Below, piece after piece: positions 9,156-17,486 of a stretch of DNA of 64,000 bases. A program made the translations under genes and the position numbers. The stretch comes from JAVBJV01 sp031546815 (GTDB lineage Bacteria > Pseudomonadota > Alphaproteobacteria > Acetobacterales > Acetobacteraceae): contig JAVBJV010000010.1 in assembly GCA_031546815.1 (NCBI GenBank), forward strand, positions 93,122 to 157,121, written 5' to 3'. The notes under the pieces were generated by a model, which saw only the letters and a list, made by a program, of their open reading frames with translations, ran no database searches and was not told where the DNA came from. Positions within the stretch are counted from its first letter, which is position 1. The number at the start of each line of letters is the position of its first letter.

Positions 9156-10030
9156 CCCCGCGCGAAGGCGAGATCCGCTATCTGCTGAACGGCGCGTTCT
9201 ATCGTCTGTGCTGGACCGAATGGGGCCCGGTGGACAGCGCCGCGCCGCCAATTCTGTGCGTGCACGGCCTGACGCGACAGGGGCGCGATTTCGACGTGAT
9301 CGCGCAGGCTCTGGCCGCGCAGGGACGACGGGTGATCGCGGTGGATCTGCCGGGGCGAGGGCGGTCGGACTGGCTCGCCACGCCGGCCGAGTATGTCTAT
9401 CCCAGTTATGTGGTGGCGTTGGCGCATCTGATGGCGGCGCTGGGGCGCGAGGTGGACTGGATCGGCACCAGCCTTGGCGGCATCTGCGGCATGCTGATGG
9501 CGGCGTGCACCAACGTGCCGGTGCGACGGATGGTGATCAACGATGTCGGGCCGCTGATCCCGAAAGAGGCGATGGCGCGTATCCGCGATTACATCGGCTG
9601 GAAACCGGTCTTCGCCGATCTGGCGGCGCTGGAGGCCAACCTGCGCAAGGTGCATGCCCCGTTCGGCGCGCTGAGCGATGCGGAATGGTCCGACATGGCG
9701 AAGTATTCGGCGCGGCAATTGGCGGATGGTCGCTCTGTATTCCACTACGACCCCGCGATTGCCGAGATGGTGAAGACGGGGCCGCTGGCCGATGCGGATC
9801 TGTCGATGTTCTGGAGCCGCATCGCGATCCCGACCCTGGTGGTGCGCGGCGCGCAGAGCGATCTGCTGCTGGCGGAGACGTATGAACAGATGCTGGCATC
9901 GGGCGCGAAGGGGCTGGTGGTGCCGGATGCGGGCCATGCGCCGATGCTGAATGATGCGGCGAGTGTTGGGGTGGTTAGTGGGTTTTTGGGAAAAAAATGT
10001 AAGCCACTACATAATTATTCAACTGGTTAA
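9152..10030 (+). CDS. Alpha/beta hydrolase
   Basis: 292 residues. The fold is shown by the oxyanion strand ILCVHGLTRQG, the nucleophile elbow GTSLGG with its Ser, the acid region VVRGAQSDLLL and the catalytic His in DAGHAPML. Its start overlaps the CoA-transferase stop by 4 bases; a longer in-frame reading upstream of 9152 only runs through the CoA-transferase gene in the wrong frame. The last 15 or so codons (after VVSGFLG) are abruptly AT-rich and continue into the neighbouring insert, so the native C-terminus was probably replaced. Likely a hydrolase acting with the CoA-transferase, substrate unknown. Confidence 0.9.
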   Translation: MTPREGEIRYLLNGAFYRLCWTEWGPVDSAAPPILCVHGLTRQGRDFDVIAQALAAQGRRVIAVDLPGRGRSDWLATPAEYVYPSYVVALAHLMAALGREVDWIGTSLGGICGMLMAACTNVPVRRMVINDVGPLIPKEAMARIRDYIGWKPVFADLAALEANLRKVHAPFGALSDAEWSDMAKYSARQLADGRSVFHYDPAIAEMVKTGPLADADLSMFWSRIAIPTLVVRGAQSDLLLAETYEQMLASGAKGLVVPDAGHAPMLNDAASVGVVSGFLGKKCKPLHNYSTG

Positions 10031-10037
10031 GGTGGTT

Positions 10038-10925
10038 CTAATCGAAGTCGGATTCAGTGCAGTTATCACAGCGGCCTTCATGATTTTCATCTAATCCGAC
10101 CCAGTTTGTTCCACAATAATCACAGCTGAATAAAGTTGAAAAAACCTCATCGCATTGAGAACATGTATAGCCATAATCCGTTTGTCGAACACATTCTTCG
10201 CTACCACAATCAGCACAATTAGCTGTAAATTCGGCACCACCATCTTGAATTGCTTTATGTGATAGTTCCGTATACCCGCAGACACGGCATATTGCAGAAA
10301 GATAGTGATTATCTGTTTTTGCGTCGAGAGAAGCAAAGTGGCAGGCAGGGCAGATTCCCCAGTTTTTGTGATCGGTGGTTTTTCCAATTTCTTTATTGAA
10401 GATGGCCTGAAGAAATGATTTTTTAGAGAGTAGTTCTGCAGCAAAATTTGAGATGGCATCTGAGTAATTTAAGAAATGCAAACGCCACGTTTCTGTGAGT
10501 AATTTATGCAGGAAGTGCCATGCGACAAAAATTTCACTTATTACGGATTTACGTAAATTTTCTGCATCTAAATCTGGGTGAAAGAAATGTACAACGCGGT
10601 TTCTGTGTTGGGTAACCGTCTCAAATGCCTTATCGGCTTGGCGTGGAATTGTTTCATTGGCAAAGGCGAGGATACGTTCTTGAGCAAGTTTCAGATCCAC
10701 TGTGCGTAATTTTCCTTGCTTAAGTTTATCTAGGGACGCTTTAGCAGGCTCGGAGGAAATCCACATTGAATCGATAATCATAAGGCGAGCTTTGAAAATT
10801 ATTTCAACAGCAGACACAAAGCTGATTAGTGCGTATTTGGGACGCTCTTCCACTTCAGTGAGGCTATGATTCAAAAAATCAAAAGCATTTCTGACTAGGT
10901 TGTTAAAAATTTCATCGCTCTGCAT
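10038..10925 (-). CDS. HEPN-like domain protein with three C-terminal zinc ribbons
   Basis: 295 residues, unrecognised as a named family. The N-terminal 150 residues are helical and contain RNRVVH at residues 108-113, an exact RNxxxH match to the catalytic motif of HEPN ribonucleases. The C-terminal 105 residues hold six CxxC pairs (192-195, 213-216, 237-240, 255-258, 268-271, 286-289), enough for three zinc ribbons. The ATG at 10925 follows GGAAGA; an in-frame ATG at 10952 has no ribosome site. Codons are strikingly AT-rich compared with both neighbours, so it was probably acquired horizontally. A defence or toxin-type RNase is a reasonable inference, not shown. Confidence 0.72.
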   Translation of the reverse strand: MQSDEIFNNLVRNAFDFLNHSLTEVEERPKYALISFVSAVEIIFKARLMIIDSMWISSEPAKASLDKLKQGKLRTVDLKLAQERILAFANETIPRQADKAFETVTQHRNRVVHFFHPDLDAENLRKSVISEIFVAWHFLHKLLTETWRLHFLNYSDAISNFAAELLSKKSFLQAIFNKEIGKTTDHKNWGICPACHFASLDAKTDNHYLSAICRVCGYTELSHKAIQDGGAEFTANCADCGSEECVRQTDYGYTCSQCDEVFSTLFSCDYCGTNWVGLDENHEGRCDNCTESDFD

Positions 10926-10972
10926 TGTAATAATTTCTTCCGCCCGCCACATTTTTTATCAACACTCAGTTT

Positions 10973-11428
10973 CTACCGCCGCGATAAAAACGCCTCGAAC
11001 GCCGTCAGCGTCGCCTCGCTCACGTGATGCTCGATCCCCTCGGCATCCGTCTCGGCGATTTCCTGTGGCACGCCCAGCGCGACCAGCACATCCACCACCA
11101 GCCGGTGCCGCGCCCGTACCCGATCCGCCAGCGTCTTTCCAACATCCGTCAGAAACACCCCGCGATACGGCTGCGAATGTGCCAGCCCATGCGCCTTCAA
11201 CCGGCCGATCGTCTTGATCGCCGTGGCGTGCGAAACCCCCAGCCGGCGCGCAATATCCGTCGGGCGCGCTTCGCCGCTTGTCGCGAGCAGATCGTCGATC
11301 AGTTCGACGTAATCCTCCATCAACGCCGACGCCCGCCCGCTGCGTGCCTGCGCGTGGCGCTGCGCCTGGCACGGCTCTTCCGGCATCAGGTCCGGCGGAG
11401 GCTGTTTGCGGGGCGAACGGATCGGCAT
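10973..11428 (-). CDS. mntR: Manganese-responsive DtxR-family regulator MntR
   Basis: 151 residues. MntR represses manganese uptake genes when Mn(II) is bound. The winged helix-turn-helix is visible (ARPTDIARRLGVSHATAIKT), followed by the wing YRGVFLTDVG and the metal-binding dimerisation helices rich in His, Glu and Asp (ARHRLVVDVLVALG, DAEGIEHHVSEATL). The N-terminal 35 residues are proline- and arginine-rich. It lies 8 bases after gpt in the csaA-gpt-mntR leftward run. No mntH transporter is in the window, so its targets lie elsewhere. Confidence 0.88.
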   Translation of the reverse strand: MPIRSPRKQPPPDLMPEEPCQAQRHAQARSGRASALMEDYVELIDDLLATSGEARPTDIARRLGVSHATAIKTIGRLKAHGLAHSQPYRGVFLTDVGKTLADRVRARHRLVVDVLVALGVPQEIAETDAEGIEHHVSEATLTAFEAFLSRR

Positions 11429-11436
11429 GACTGTTC

Positions 11437-11928
11437 TCAGCCGCCGTTATTGCCGCTGGCGCGCTTGGCGATTGGGGGCGAGAACTGCGGCTCGGTGTCC
11501 CACGGGAACATGATCCAGGTGTCCTGCGAAACCTCGGTCACGAACGTGTCGACCAGCGGGCGGCCCTGCGGCTTGGAATACACCGTGGCGAAATGCGCCT
11601 TCGGCAGCACGCCACGCACCACGCGCGACGTCGTGCCCGTGTCCACCAGATCGTCGATCACCAGCCAGCCCGTGCCATCCCCGGCAGCGGTCGGCATCTT
11701 GATGACCCTGGGTTCGCCGATCTTCTCCTCGTCGTATGTGACGACCGACACGCAATCGACCATGCGGGTCTCCAGCTCGCGCGCGATGATCGCCGCGGGG
11801 ATCAGCCCGCCGCGCGTTACCGCGACCACGCCCAGCCACGGGCCGCGTTCCAGCAGCCGCCAGGCAAGCGCCCGCGCATCCCGGTGCAGTTGGTCCCAGG
11901 TCACCATGTAGTATTTGTTTGCACTCAT
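11437..11928 (-). CDS. gpt: Xanthine-guanine phosphoribosyltransferase
   Basis: 163 residues, close to the E. coli enzyme. It salvages xanthine and guanine with PRPP to give nucleotides at the inner face of the membrane. The PRPP loop is VIDDLVDTGTTSRVV, preceded by the type I PRTase strand VAVTRGGLIPA; PWDTEPQF near the end is typical of Gpt. The ATG overlaps the csaA stop by one base, so translation is probably coupled. Confidence 0.93.
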   Translation of the reverse strand: MSANKYYMVTWDQLHRDARALAWRLLERGPWLGVVAVTRGGLIPAAIIARELETRMVDCVSVVTYDEEKIGEPRVIKMPTAAGDGTGWLVIDDLVDTGTTSRVVRGVLPKAHFATVYSKPQGRPLVDTFVTEVSQDTWIMFPWDTEPQFSPPIAKRASGNNGG

Positions 11929-12269
11929 CAGAACAGTTTTCCGCCATCCGGCACTTTGTGATCCGGGCGGACTAGCACGACATTGCCCTCCTTGTCAGGG
12001 AACCCCAGACAAAGAATCTCGCTCATGAAGGACCCGATCTGCCGGGGCGGGAAATTCACCACCGCCGCCACCTGCCGCCCGATCAGCTGATCGGGTTTGT
12101 AATGCACGGTAATCTGGGCCGAGGACTTCTTCACCCCGATCTCGCCCCCGAAATCTACCCAGATCTGGAAGGACGGGTTCCGGGCTTCGGGGAAGGGGCG
12201 CACGTCGACAATGGTGCCGACCCGGATATCCACGTTCTCGAAGTCGGCAAGGCTGATGGTGTTGCTCAT
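11928..12269 (-). CDS. csaA: CsaA-type tRNA-binding OB-fold protein
   Basis: 113 residues, a single EMAP/MetRS-C-like OB domain. CsaA is described as a secretion-related chaperone and can bind tRNA. Diagnostic segments are DIRVGTIVDV near the N-terminus, SSAQITVHY in the middle and IGSFMSEILCLGF with VLVRPDHKVPDGGKLF at the end. The start at 12269 has AGGGAG at good spacing; an upstream extension lacks any family similarity. It leads the csaA-gpt-mntR run. Confidence 0.9.
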   Translation of the reverse strand: MSNTISLADFENVDIRVGTIVDVRPFPEARNPSFQIWVDFGGEIGVKKSSAQITVHYKPDQLIGRQVAAVVNFPPRQIGSFMSEILCLGFPDKEGNVVLVRPDHKVPDGGKLF

Positions 12270-12399
12270 GACTGAACTCCCTTGGGGGGCAAGCATGGCC
12301 CATGGCTGCGGTGCCGCCAAGCCGGGTGGTCTGGACGGCGTGTCCGGAACGTGGGTTAATTTCCCCATTCGTGACCTTTTTGACCGGAGAAATGCCCGT

Positions 12400-13998
12400 A
12401 TGCGCGACTTCCAGCTGCCTGGCCGAAGCCCCGTTTATGCCGCCAATGCCATGGCTGCCACATCGATGCCGATTGCGACGCTGACGGCGCTGGACATATT
12501 GCGGGCGGGTGGAAACGCGCTGGACGCGGCGGTTGCGGCGGTCGCCGTGCTGGGTGTGGTGGAACCGCAGAGCACCGGGATCGGCGGCGACTGCTTCTGC
12601 CTGTATGCGCCGGCCGGGGCCTCGCGCCCCATCGCCATCAACGGGTCGGGGCGGGCGGCGGGTTACGCGTCGATGGATTATTTCGAGTCGAACGGTATTG
12701 CGGCGATCGAGAATACCTCTCCCCATGCAGTAACCGTGCCCGGTGCGGTCGGCGCGTGGGAGAAGCTGCTGGCCGCCCATGGTCGCAAGGGCTTCGACGA
12801 AGTGCTGCAGCCCGCCATCCGTCTGGCCGAGGAAGGTTTCCCCGTACACCCGCGCGTCGCGTTCGACTGGGCGGGCGCGGTTGCCAAGCTGCAGAAGGGC
12901 GGTGCCGATCTGTTCCTGCCGCAGGGGCAGGCGCCGAAGCCGGGCCACATGTTCGTGCAGAAGGAACTGGGCGCCACGCTGCGCGCCATTGCCAAGCACG
13001 GCGCGAAGGGGTTCTACGAAGGCCCGGTCGCCGCCGACATGCTGGCAACGCTGAACGCACGCGGCACCAAACACACCGAGGCGGATTTCGCCACCGGTCG
13101 CGATGCCGCGCAGTTTGTTGACCCGATCTCGATCGACTGGCGCGAGCACGATGTGTTCCAGTGCCCGCCGAACGGGTCCGGCATGATCGCGCTGATGCTG
13201 CTGGGCCTGCTGGGCCGGATGGATACGCCGAACGATGGCGCGATGTCGGTCACGCGTCTGCATCGGCATATCGAGGCTGCGCGGTTGTGCTATCGCGATC
13301 GCAACGCGTTCCTGGCTGATCCGGAACATGTGGACGTGCCGCTGAAGCACCTGACATCGCCGGCCTATCTGGACGCACTCCGCGCGCTGATCCGCGATGA
13401 TCGCGCGATGAAGGACCTGCCTAATGCGGGCGAGGCAATCCTGCCGCCTCATCGCGATACCGTGTATCTGACGGTGGTGGATCGCGACGGCAATGCGTGT
13501 TCGTTTATCAATTCGCTGTTCGAGGGTTTTGGCTCGGGCATTCTGGCGCAGAAATCCGGTGTGATGCTGCAGAACCGCGGCTTCGGATTCCGGCTGGAGC
13601 GCGACCACCTGAACTGCATCGCGCCGAACAAGCGCCCGATGCACACGATCATTCCCGGTATGGTGATGAAGGATGGTCGCTGCATGATGCCGTATGGCGT
13701 GATGGGCGGGCATTTCCAGCCGAGGGGGCCTTCGCTGTTCCTGTCCAACATGCTGGAATTCGGCATGGACATTCAGGAAGCGATGGACTTCGCGCGCCTG
13801 ATGCCGAGCAACGGAAAAGTGCAGGTGGAACGCGGCATTCCGGCCGATGTGGTGGCGAAGCTGAACGGGCTTGGCCATCAGTGTGAAGTGATCGACAAAC
13901 CGCATGGCGGCAGTCAGGCGATCCTGATCGATCATGCGCGTGGTGTCCTTTGCGCCGGATCCGACCCGCGCAAGGACGGTTGTGCAATGGGGTATTGA
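12400..13998 (+). CDS. Gamma-glutamyltransferase-family Ntn hydrolase
   Basis: 532 residues. The family hydrolyses or transfers gamma-glutamyl groups after self-cleavage at a Thr. The large-subunit start (AATSMPIATLTALDILRAGG) and GIGGDCF are visible; the predicted catalytic Thr is residue 354 in DTVYLTVVD, followed by SLFEGFGSG. No signal peptide is present with the start at 12400 (GGAG about ten bases upstream), so the protein looks cytoplasmic, unlike periplasmic GGT. The amidase gene follows after 2 bases. Glutathione hydrolysis is less likely than another gamma-glutamyl or acyl amide substrate. Confidence 0.88.
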   Translation: MRDFQLPGRSPVYAANAMAATSMPIATLTALDILRAGGNALDAAVAAVAVLGVVEPQSTGIGGDCFCLYAPAGASRPIAINGSGRAAGYASMDYFESNGIAAIENTSPHAVTVPGAVGAWEKLLAAHGRKGFDEVLQPAIRLAEEGFPVHPRVAFDWAGAVAKLQKGGADLFLPQGQAPKPGHMFVQKELGATLRAIAKHGAKGFYEGPVAADMLATLNARGTKHTEADFATGRDAAQFVDPISIDWREHDVFQCPPNGSGMIALMLLGLLGRMDTPNDGAMSVTRLHRHIEAARLCYRDRNAFLADPEHVDVPLKHLTSPAYLDALRALIRDDRAMKDLPNAGEAILPPHRDTVYLTVVDRDGNACSFINSLFEGFGSGILAQKSGVMLQNRGFGFRLERDHLNCIAPNKRPMHTIIPGMVMKDGRCMMPYGVMGGHFQPRGPSLFLSNMLEFGMDIQEAMDFARLMPSNGKVQVERGIPADVVAKLNGLGHQCEVIDKPHGGSQAILIDHARGVLCAGSDPRKDGCAMGY

Positions 13999-14000
13999 AG

Positions 14001-15494
14001 ATGAGCGAACCTTGCGATCTCTCGGCGGTAAAAGCGCGCGCATTGATCGGCGCGAAGAAGCTGTCGCCGATCGAGCTGATGGACAGTTGCATCGCGCGTA
14101 TCGAAGCGGTGGATCCGGCGGTAAACTGCATGGTGGCGCGCGATTTCGACCATGCGCGTGAAGCCGCCCGCGTGGCCGAAGCCGCTGTGTTGCGCGGCGA
14201 TGCTCTGGGCCCGCTGCATGGTCTGCCAGTCGGCGTGAAAGACCTTGAAGAAACGGCAGGTCTGCGCACCACCTTCGGCAGCCCGATCTTTGCCGACCAT
14301 GTGCCAAAGACCGATGATCTGCACGTGATGAAGATCCGCAAGGCGGGCGGCATTGTCATCGGCAAGACCAACGTGCCGGAATGGGGCGCGGGGGCGAATT
14401 CGCGCAACAAGGTTTACGGCGCGACGGGCAATCCGTTCGACAACACCAAGTCCGCCGCCGGTTCGTCCGGCGGTTCGGCGGTGGCGCTGGCGACCAACAT
14501 GGCGATGCTGTGCACCGGCAGCGACACTGGCGGGTCACTGCGCAACCCGGCGGCGTTCAACGGCATTGTGGGCTTCCGGCCGACGCAGGGGCTGGTCCCC
14601 AACCCCAAGCGCGCGCTGGGCTGGACGACGAACGGCACACTCGGCCCCATGGGGCGCGATGTGGCGGATACGGCGCTGCTGATGTCGGTGATGGCGGGCA
14701 ATCACAAGGGTGACCCGCTGGCCACCACCATCCATGGGCGGCGCGTGCAGCGGCCCTCGCATTTCCACCCGGTGCGGCCGCTGGATCTGTCGAGCCTGCG
14801 TGCTGCATTCAGTCCGGATCTGGGCTTTGCGCCGACGGAAAAACACATCCGCAAGGTGTTCACGGAAAAGACCGATAAGTTCCGTACGCTGTTCGGCGTG
14901 GCCGAGGACGAAAATCCCGACATGAAGGGCGCGGATCGTGCGTTCGAAGTGGGGCGCGCGGTCGGGTTCCTGGGCAAGTATCTGAAATGGTATCGCGAAC
15001 GCCCGGACGATCTGGGGCCGAATCTGCATGCGAATATCAAGGAAGGCCTGGGCTACACGCTGGAGGATTTCGCGGCGGCGCATATCGAACAGACGCGCAT
15101 CTATCACGCGTTCCAGAACTTCTTCGACCGGTATGACGTGCTGATTACGCCAGGCATCACCATCAGCCCGCGTCCGTGGACTGAACTGTATCCGGTGGAG
15201 ATCGACGGCAAGGCGGTGCGCACCTATTTCCACTGGCTGGCGCTGTCGTACGGCGTGACGCTGACTGGGCATCCCGCCATCTGCATTCCGTGCGGCAAGG
15301 ACCATTCCGGCATGCCGTTCGGTCTGCAGATTGTGGGGCCACGGGGAGGGGACGCATTCGTGCTGAGCGTTGCCCGCGCGCTGGAGCAGGCATTTGCGAG
15401 CGATGTCGACCTGTCGCGCCCGTTGCCGGATATTGCTGCGTTAAAGAAAGCAACGCCCATCAACACCATGCCGGATTTTCACGGCTTCGGTTAA
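14001..15494 (+). CDS. Amidase-signature family hydrolase
   Basis: 497 residues. The Ser-cisSer-Lys triad is visible: Lys in LPVGVKDLEE, the two Ser residues in AGSSGGSAVALAT and DTGGSLRNPAA. These enzymes cleave amides to acids and ammonia in the cytoplasm. The gene begins 2 bases after the gamma-glutamyltransferase gene, and the two likely process one nitrogenous compound in sequence. Typical GatA partners (gatB, gatC) are absent and the C-terminal half differs, so it is not called GatA. A strong hairpin follows. Confidence 0.9.
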   Translation: MSEPCDLSAVKARALIGAKKLSPIELMDSCIARIEAVDPAVNCMVARDFDHAREAARVAEAAVLRGDALGPLHGLPVGVKDLEETAGLRTTFGSPIFADHVPKTDDLHVMKIRKAGGIVIGKTNVPEWGAGANSRNKVYGATGNPFDNTKSAAGSSGGSAVALATNMAMLCTGSDTGGSLRNPAAFNGIVGFRPTQGLVPNPKRALGWTTNGTLGPMGRDVADTALLMSVMAGNHKGDPLATTIHGRRVQRPSHFHPVRPLDLSSLRAAFSPDLGFAPTEKHIRKVFTEKTDKFRTLFGVAEDENPDMKGADRAFEVGRAVGFLGKYLKWYRERPDDLGPNLHANIKEGLGYTLEDFAAAHIEQTRIYHAFQNFFDRYDVLITPGITISPRPWTELYPVEIDGKAVRTYFHWLALSYGVTLTGHPAICIPCGKDHSGMPFGLQIVGPRGGDAFVLSVARALEQAFASDVDLSRPLPDIAALKKATPINTMPDFHGFG

Positions 15495-15504
15495 TCGTCG
15501 TCGG

Positions 15505-15535
15505 GATAAAAAAAGGGGGCCTTTCGGCCCCCTTT
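15505..15535. terminator. Bidirectional rho-independent terminator
   Basis: A 10-bp perfect stem AAAGGGGGCC with GGCCCCCTTT and a TTTC loop lies between the convergent amidase and lipoprotein genes. On the minus strand it is followed by seven Ts, which makes it strong in that direction. Confidence 0.85.
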
Positions 15536-15558
15536 CACGTGTTAGTGGTAATAGCCAC

Positions 15559-15840
15559 TTAGCGGTAATAACCACGTCCATAATTTCCTCGGCCGTAATA
15601 TCCACGCCCACCACCTTGGTAGCGGGGCTGCGGGGCGTAATACCCACCGCCACCGTAGTAGCCGCCTCCGTTGGAATAACGGGGGCCGTTGTCGGAAGCT
15701 CCGGCTGCAATCAGCCCGCCCGCTGCGCCAACCCCGGCCCCCAGCAGGGCCGAGTTCGCGTAGTTGATCGAACCGTCCGGGTTCTGGCAGGCCGCCATCA
15801 GCAGCATGGCAGAAAGAGCTAGAAAGGGTTTGAAGCGCAT
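15559..15840 (-). CDS. Small glycine/tyrosine-rich lipoprotein with glycine zipper
   Basis: 93 residues. The signal peptide ends in a lipobox (LLMAAC), so the protein should be lipidated at Cys. A glycine-zipper-like hydrophobic stretch follows (ALLGAGVGAAGGLIAAGA), then a Gly-Tyr-Arg-rich tail (GGGYYGGGGYY, GRGNYGRGYYR). AAGGAGA precedes the ATG at 15840 at good spacing; the frame stays open upstream but without family features. It probably resides in the envelope; function unknown. Confidence 0.85.
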   Translation of the reverse strand: MRFKPFLALSAMLLMAACQNPDGSINYANSALLGAGVGAAGGLIAAGASDNGPRYSNGGGYYGGGGYYAPQPRYQGGGRGYYGRGNYGRGYYR

Positions 15841-15937
15841 GGTGCGTCTCCTTGGATTACAGGAAGGACACTGACGGCCATAGCGGGTGAAAGCATGGTC
15901 GGATTGTGGCTTTTTTCTTGCACTTGGTGACGGAACA

Positions 15938-15983
15938 TTACAGCCGCACCGCAGCGGAATGCCCGTTGGGCACGGTGCTGTAA
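15938..15983. promoter_or_regulatory. Imperfect inverted repeat in a divergent intergenic region
   Basis: TTACAG plus CACCG pair with CGGTG plus CTGTAA around a central loop, with a 3-base bulge. It lies between the leftward lipoprotein and the rightward DUF533 gene, in a 224-base gap that otherwise shows only AT-rich patches. It could be an operator or an RNA hairpin. Confidence 0.3.
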
Positions 15984-16064
15984 ATATTTTCTCGTGTTCG
16001 TTGGCGTGGTTTTTGAGTAAACGCACATCACCCACATCCAAAGCGTGTGGGGTGGAGAAGACGA

Positions 16065-16748
16065 ATGGACGCACGGGATATTGAACGGATGCTGGGTGCA
16101 GTGCTGGGTGGAGGCGCACGTTCGCCACGCCGCAGGACGACGCAGGCGCGTACAGCGGGATACAGCGCCCCACGCAGCATGAATTCCGTTCTGGCGATGG
16201 TTCTTGGTGTCGGTGCCAAGGCAGTGGTGGACTATATGACCCGCAAGCCGTCCTCGGAACCGGCGCCGTCATCGCGCCCGCAGGATCTGCAACCCGGCCC
16301 GGCGCGCAGTGTGCCGCAGGGCGGGCACTCCCCCTGGGGCCAGACGACCGAGCAGGCGCCACAGGCCCAGGGGCCGTCCTCCGATACGGCCGAACCGCTG
16401 CTGCTGTTGCGTGTCGCCATTGCGGCGGCCAAGGCGGATGGCGTTCTGGATGCGGAAGAGCGCGCCCACATCGCTGCCCAGCTCGATTCAGCAGGTTTGG
16501 TCGAACGCGAGCGCGATTTCGTGCTGAACGACCTGCAGAACCCGATCACCATCGAGGAAATCGCCCGTTCCGTGCGTGACCCGATGCTGGCGGCACAGGC
16601 CTATGCGACGGCATTTGCCACGATGGACGCCATCGAGGCACCCGAACGCGACTGGCTGAACCGCCTGGCGACCAAGCTGCGGCTGGATGCCCCGGCTATT
16701 ACGGCGATCGAAGCGCGGCTAGCGCCGTCCGCGCCCGGCAATGCGTAG
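16065..16748 (+). CDS. DUF533 / TerB-like protein
   Basis: 227 residues. The N-terminal half carries a hydrophobic segment (SVLAMVLGVGAKAVVDYM) and a proline-rich linker; the C-terminal half is the TerB-like helical DUF533 domain, with the acidic motif AKADGVLDAEERAHI and DPMLAAQAYATAFATMD. Members are often membrane-tethered; function is unknown. The ATG at 16065 is preceded by GGAG; the upstream alternative at 16047 has no ribosome site. Its 3' end overlaps the opposite-strand gene by about 30 bases. Confidence 0.82.
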   Translation: MDARDIERMLGAVLGGGARSPRRRTTQARTAGYSAPRSMNSVLAMVLGVGAKAVVDYMTRKPSSEPAPSSRPQDLQPGPARSVPQGGHSPWGQTTEQAPQAQGPSSDTAEPLLLLRVAIAAAKADGVLDAEERAHIAAQLDSAGLVERERDFVLNDLQNPITIEEIARSVRDPMLAAQAYATAFATMDAIEAPERDWLNRLATKLRLDAPAITAIEARLAPSAPGNA

Positions 16749-17129
16749 GACGATCACCCCGAATCCGGCGGCAACCAGCGCACCGATCACCAGCAGGAGC
16801 CGCAGGCGGCTCTGAATGGCTTCGGACTGGTGCAGGAAGAACGCCCGGCTTTCGGCGCGTGCGACCTGTATCGCCGCCAGCGGGTCGGGGGCTTCCAGCG
16901 CCTTGGCGGCGTCGCCCAGCGGCAGGCGGAGCGCAGCCAGTTCGTTGCTCTGCCCACCGGTGCGCAACAAGGTCTCGGCCGTTTGCAGGGCCGAATCGCG
17001 CGAGGCCCAGCGGGCATGCGGTAATGCCACGGCATAGGTCGCAAACAGCCCGATCAGGGCTACAACTGCGAAGCTAGCGACCAGAAAACCGGCCCAGACG
17101 GCGAAACCTGAAGAATTACGTTCATTCAT
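16719..17129 (-). CDS. Two-helix membrane protein, unknown function
   Basis: 136 residues. It has an N-terminal membrane helix (about residues 11-33, AVWAGFLVASFAVVALIGLF), a helical periplasmic-type middle with an RTGGQSNELAALRLPLGD segment, and a second helix near the C-terminus (LRLLLVIGALVAAGFGVIVL) ending in basic residues. The layout resembles a small sensor-like or division-associated membrane protein, but I do not recognise a family. It converges on the DUF533 gene with a 30-base tail overlap. Confidence 0.65.
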   Translation of the reverse strand: MNERNSSGFAVWAGFLVASFAVVALIGLFATYAVALPHARWASRDSALQTAETLLRTGGQSNELAALRLPLGDAAKALEAPDPLAAIQVARAESRAFFLHQSEAIQSRLRLLLVIGALVAAGFGVIVLRIAGRGRR

Positions 17130-17209
17130 GGTATGGTTTTACGGTCCTTTGTGTTGACAGCGCCAGCCCTGATCCCTAATACCGGCGCTTCAAATTCAGA
17201 GTGCGTGTG

Positions 17210-17335
17210 ATGAAGATCAGAAACAGCCTGAAGTCGGCCAAGATCCGCGACAAGGACAACCGCGTTGTTCGTCGCCATGGTCGCGTTTACGTGATTAACA
17301 AGAAGAACCCGCGTATGAAGGTGCGTCAGGGCTAA
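17210..17335 (+). CDS. rpmJ: Large ribosomal subunit protein bL36
   Basis: 41 residues beginning MKIRNSLKSAK and ending NPRMKVRQG. It is the cysteine-free, zinc-independent variant of L36 common in alphaproteobacteria, a small basic protein of the 50S subunit. The gene stands alone on the plus strand, not in the spc operon, and is followed by a hairpin terminator. The ribosome site is weak. Confidence 0.93.
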   Translation: MKIRNSLKSAKIRDKDNRVVRRHGRVYVINKKNPRMKVRQG

Positions 17336-17373
17336 CAAGCCCGCGCGGCTACTCAGGTTTTTACTTGGCATTT

Positions 17374-17406
17374 AAGCCACGCTCTGTTTGTTCGGGGCGT
17401 GGTTTT
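17374..17406 (+). terminator. Rho-independent terminator after rpmJ
   Basis: CCACGC pairs with GCGTGG, extended by AAG/TTT including one wobble, and is followed by TTTT at 17403-17406. It separates rpmJ from glcD. Confidence 0.75.
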
Positions 17407-17486
17407 ATGCTTTGTGGCGCTTGCTTTAAGTAACCCCGAAGATCATCCTTAGCGGTGGCATTTCAAATATAAGGGGGGAGGGAAAC

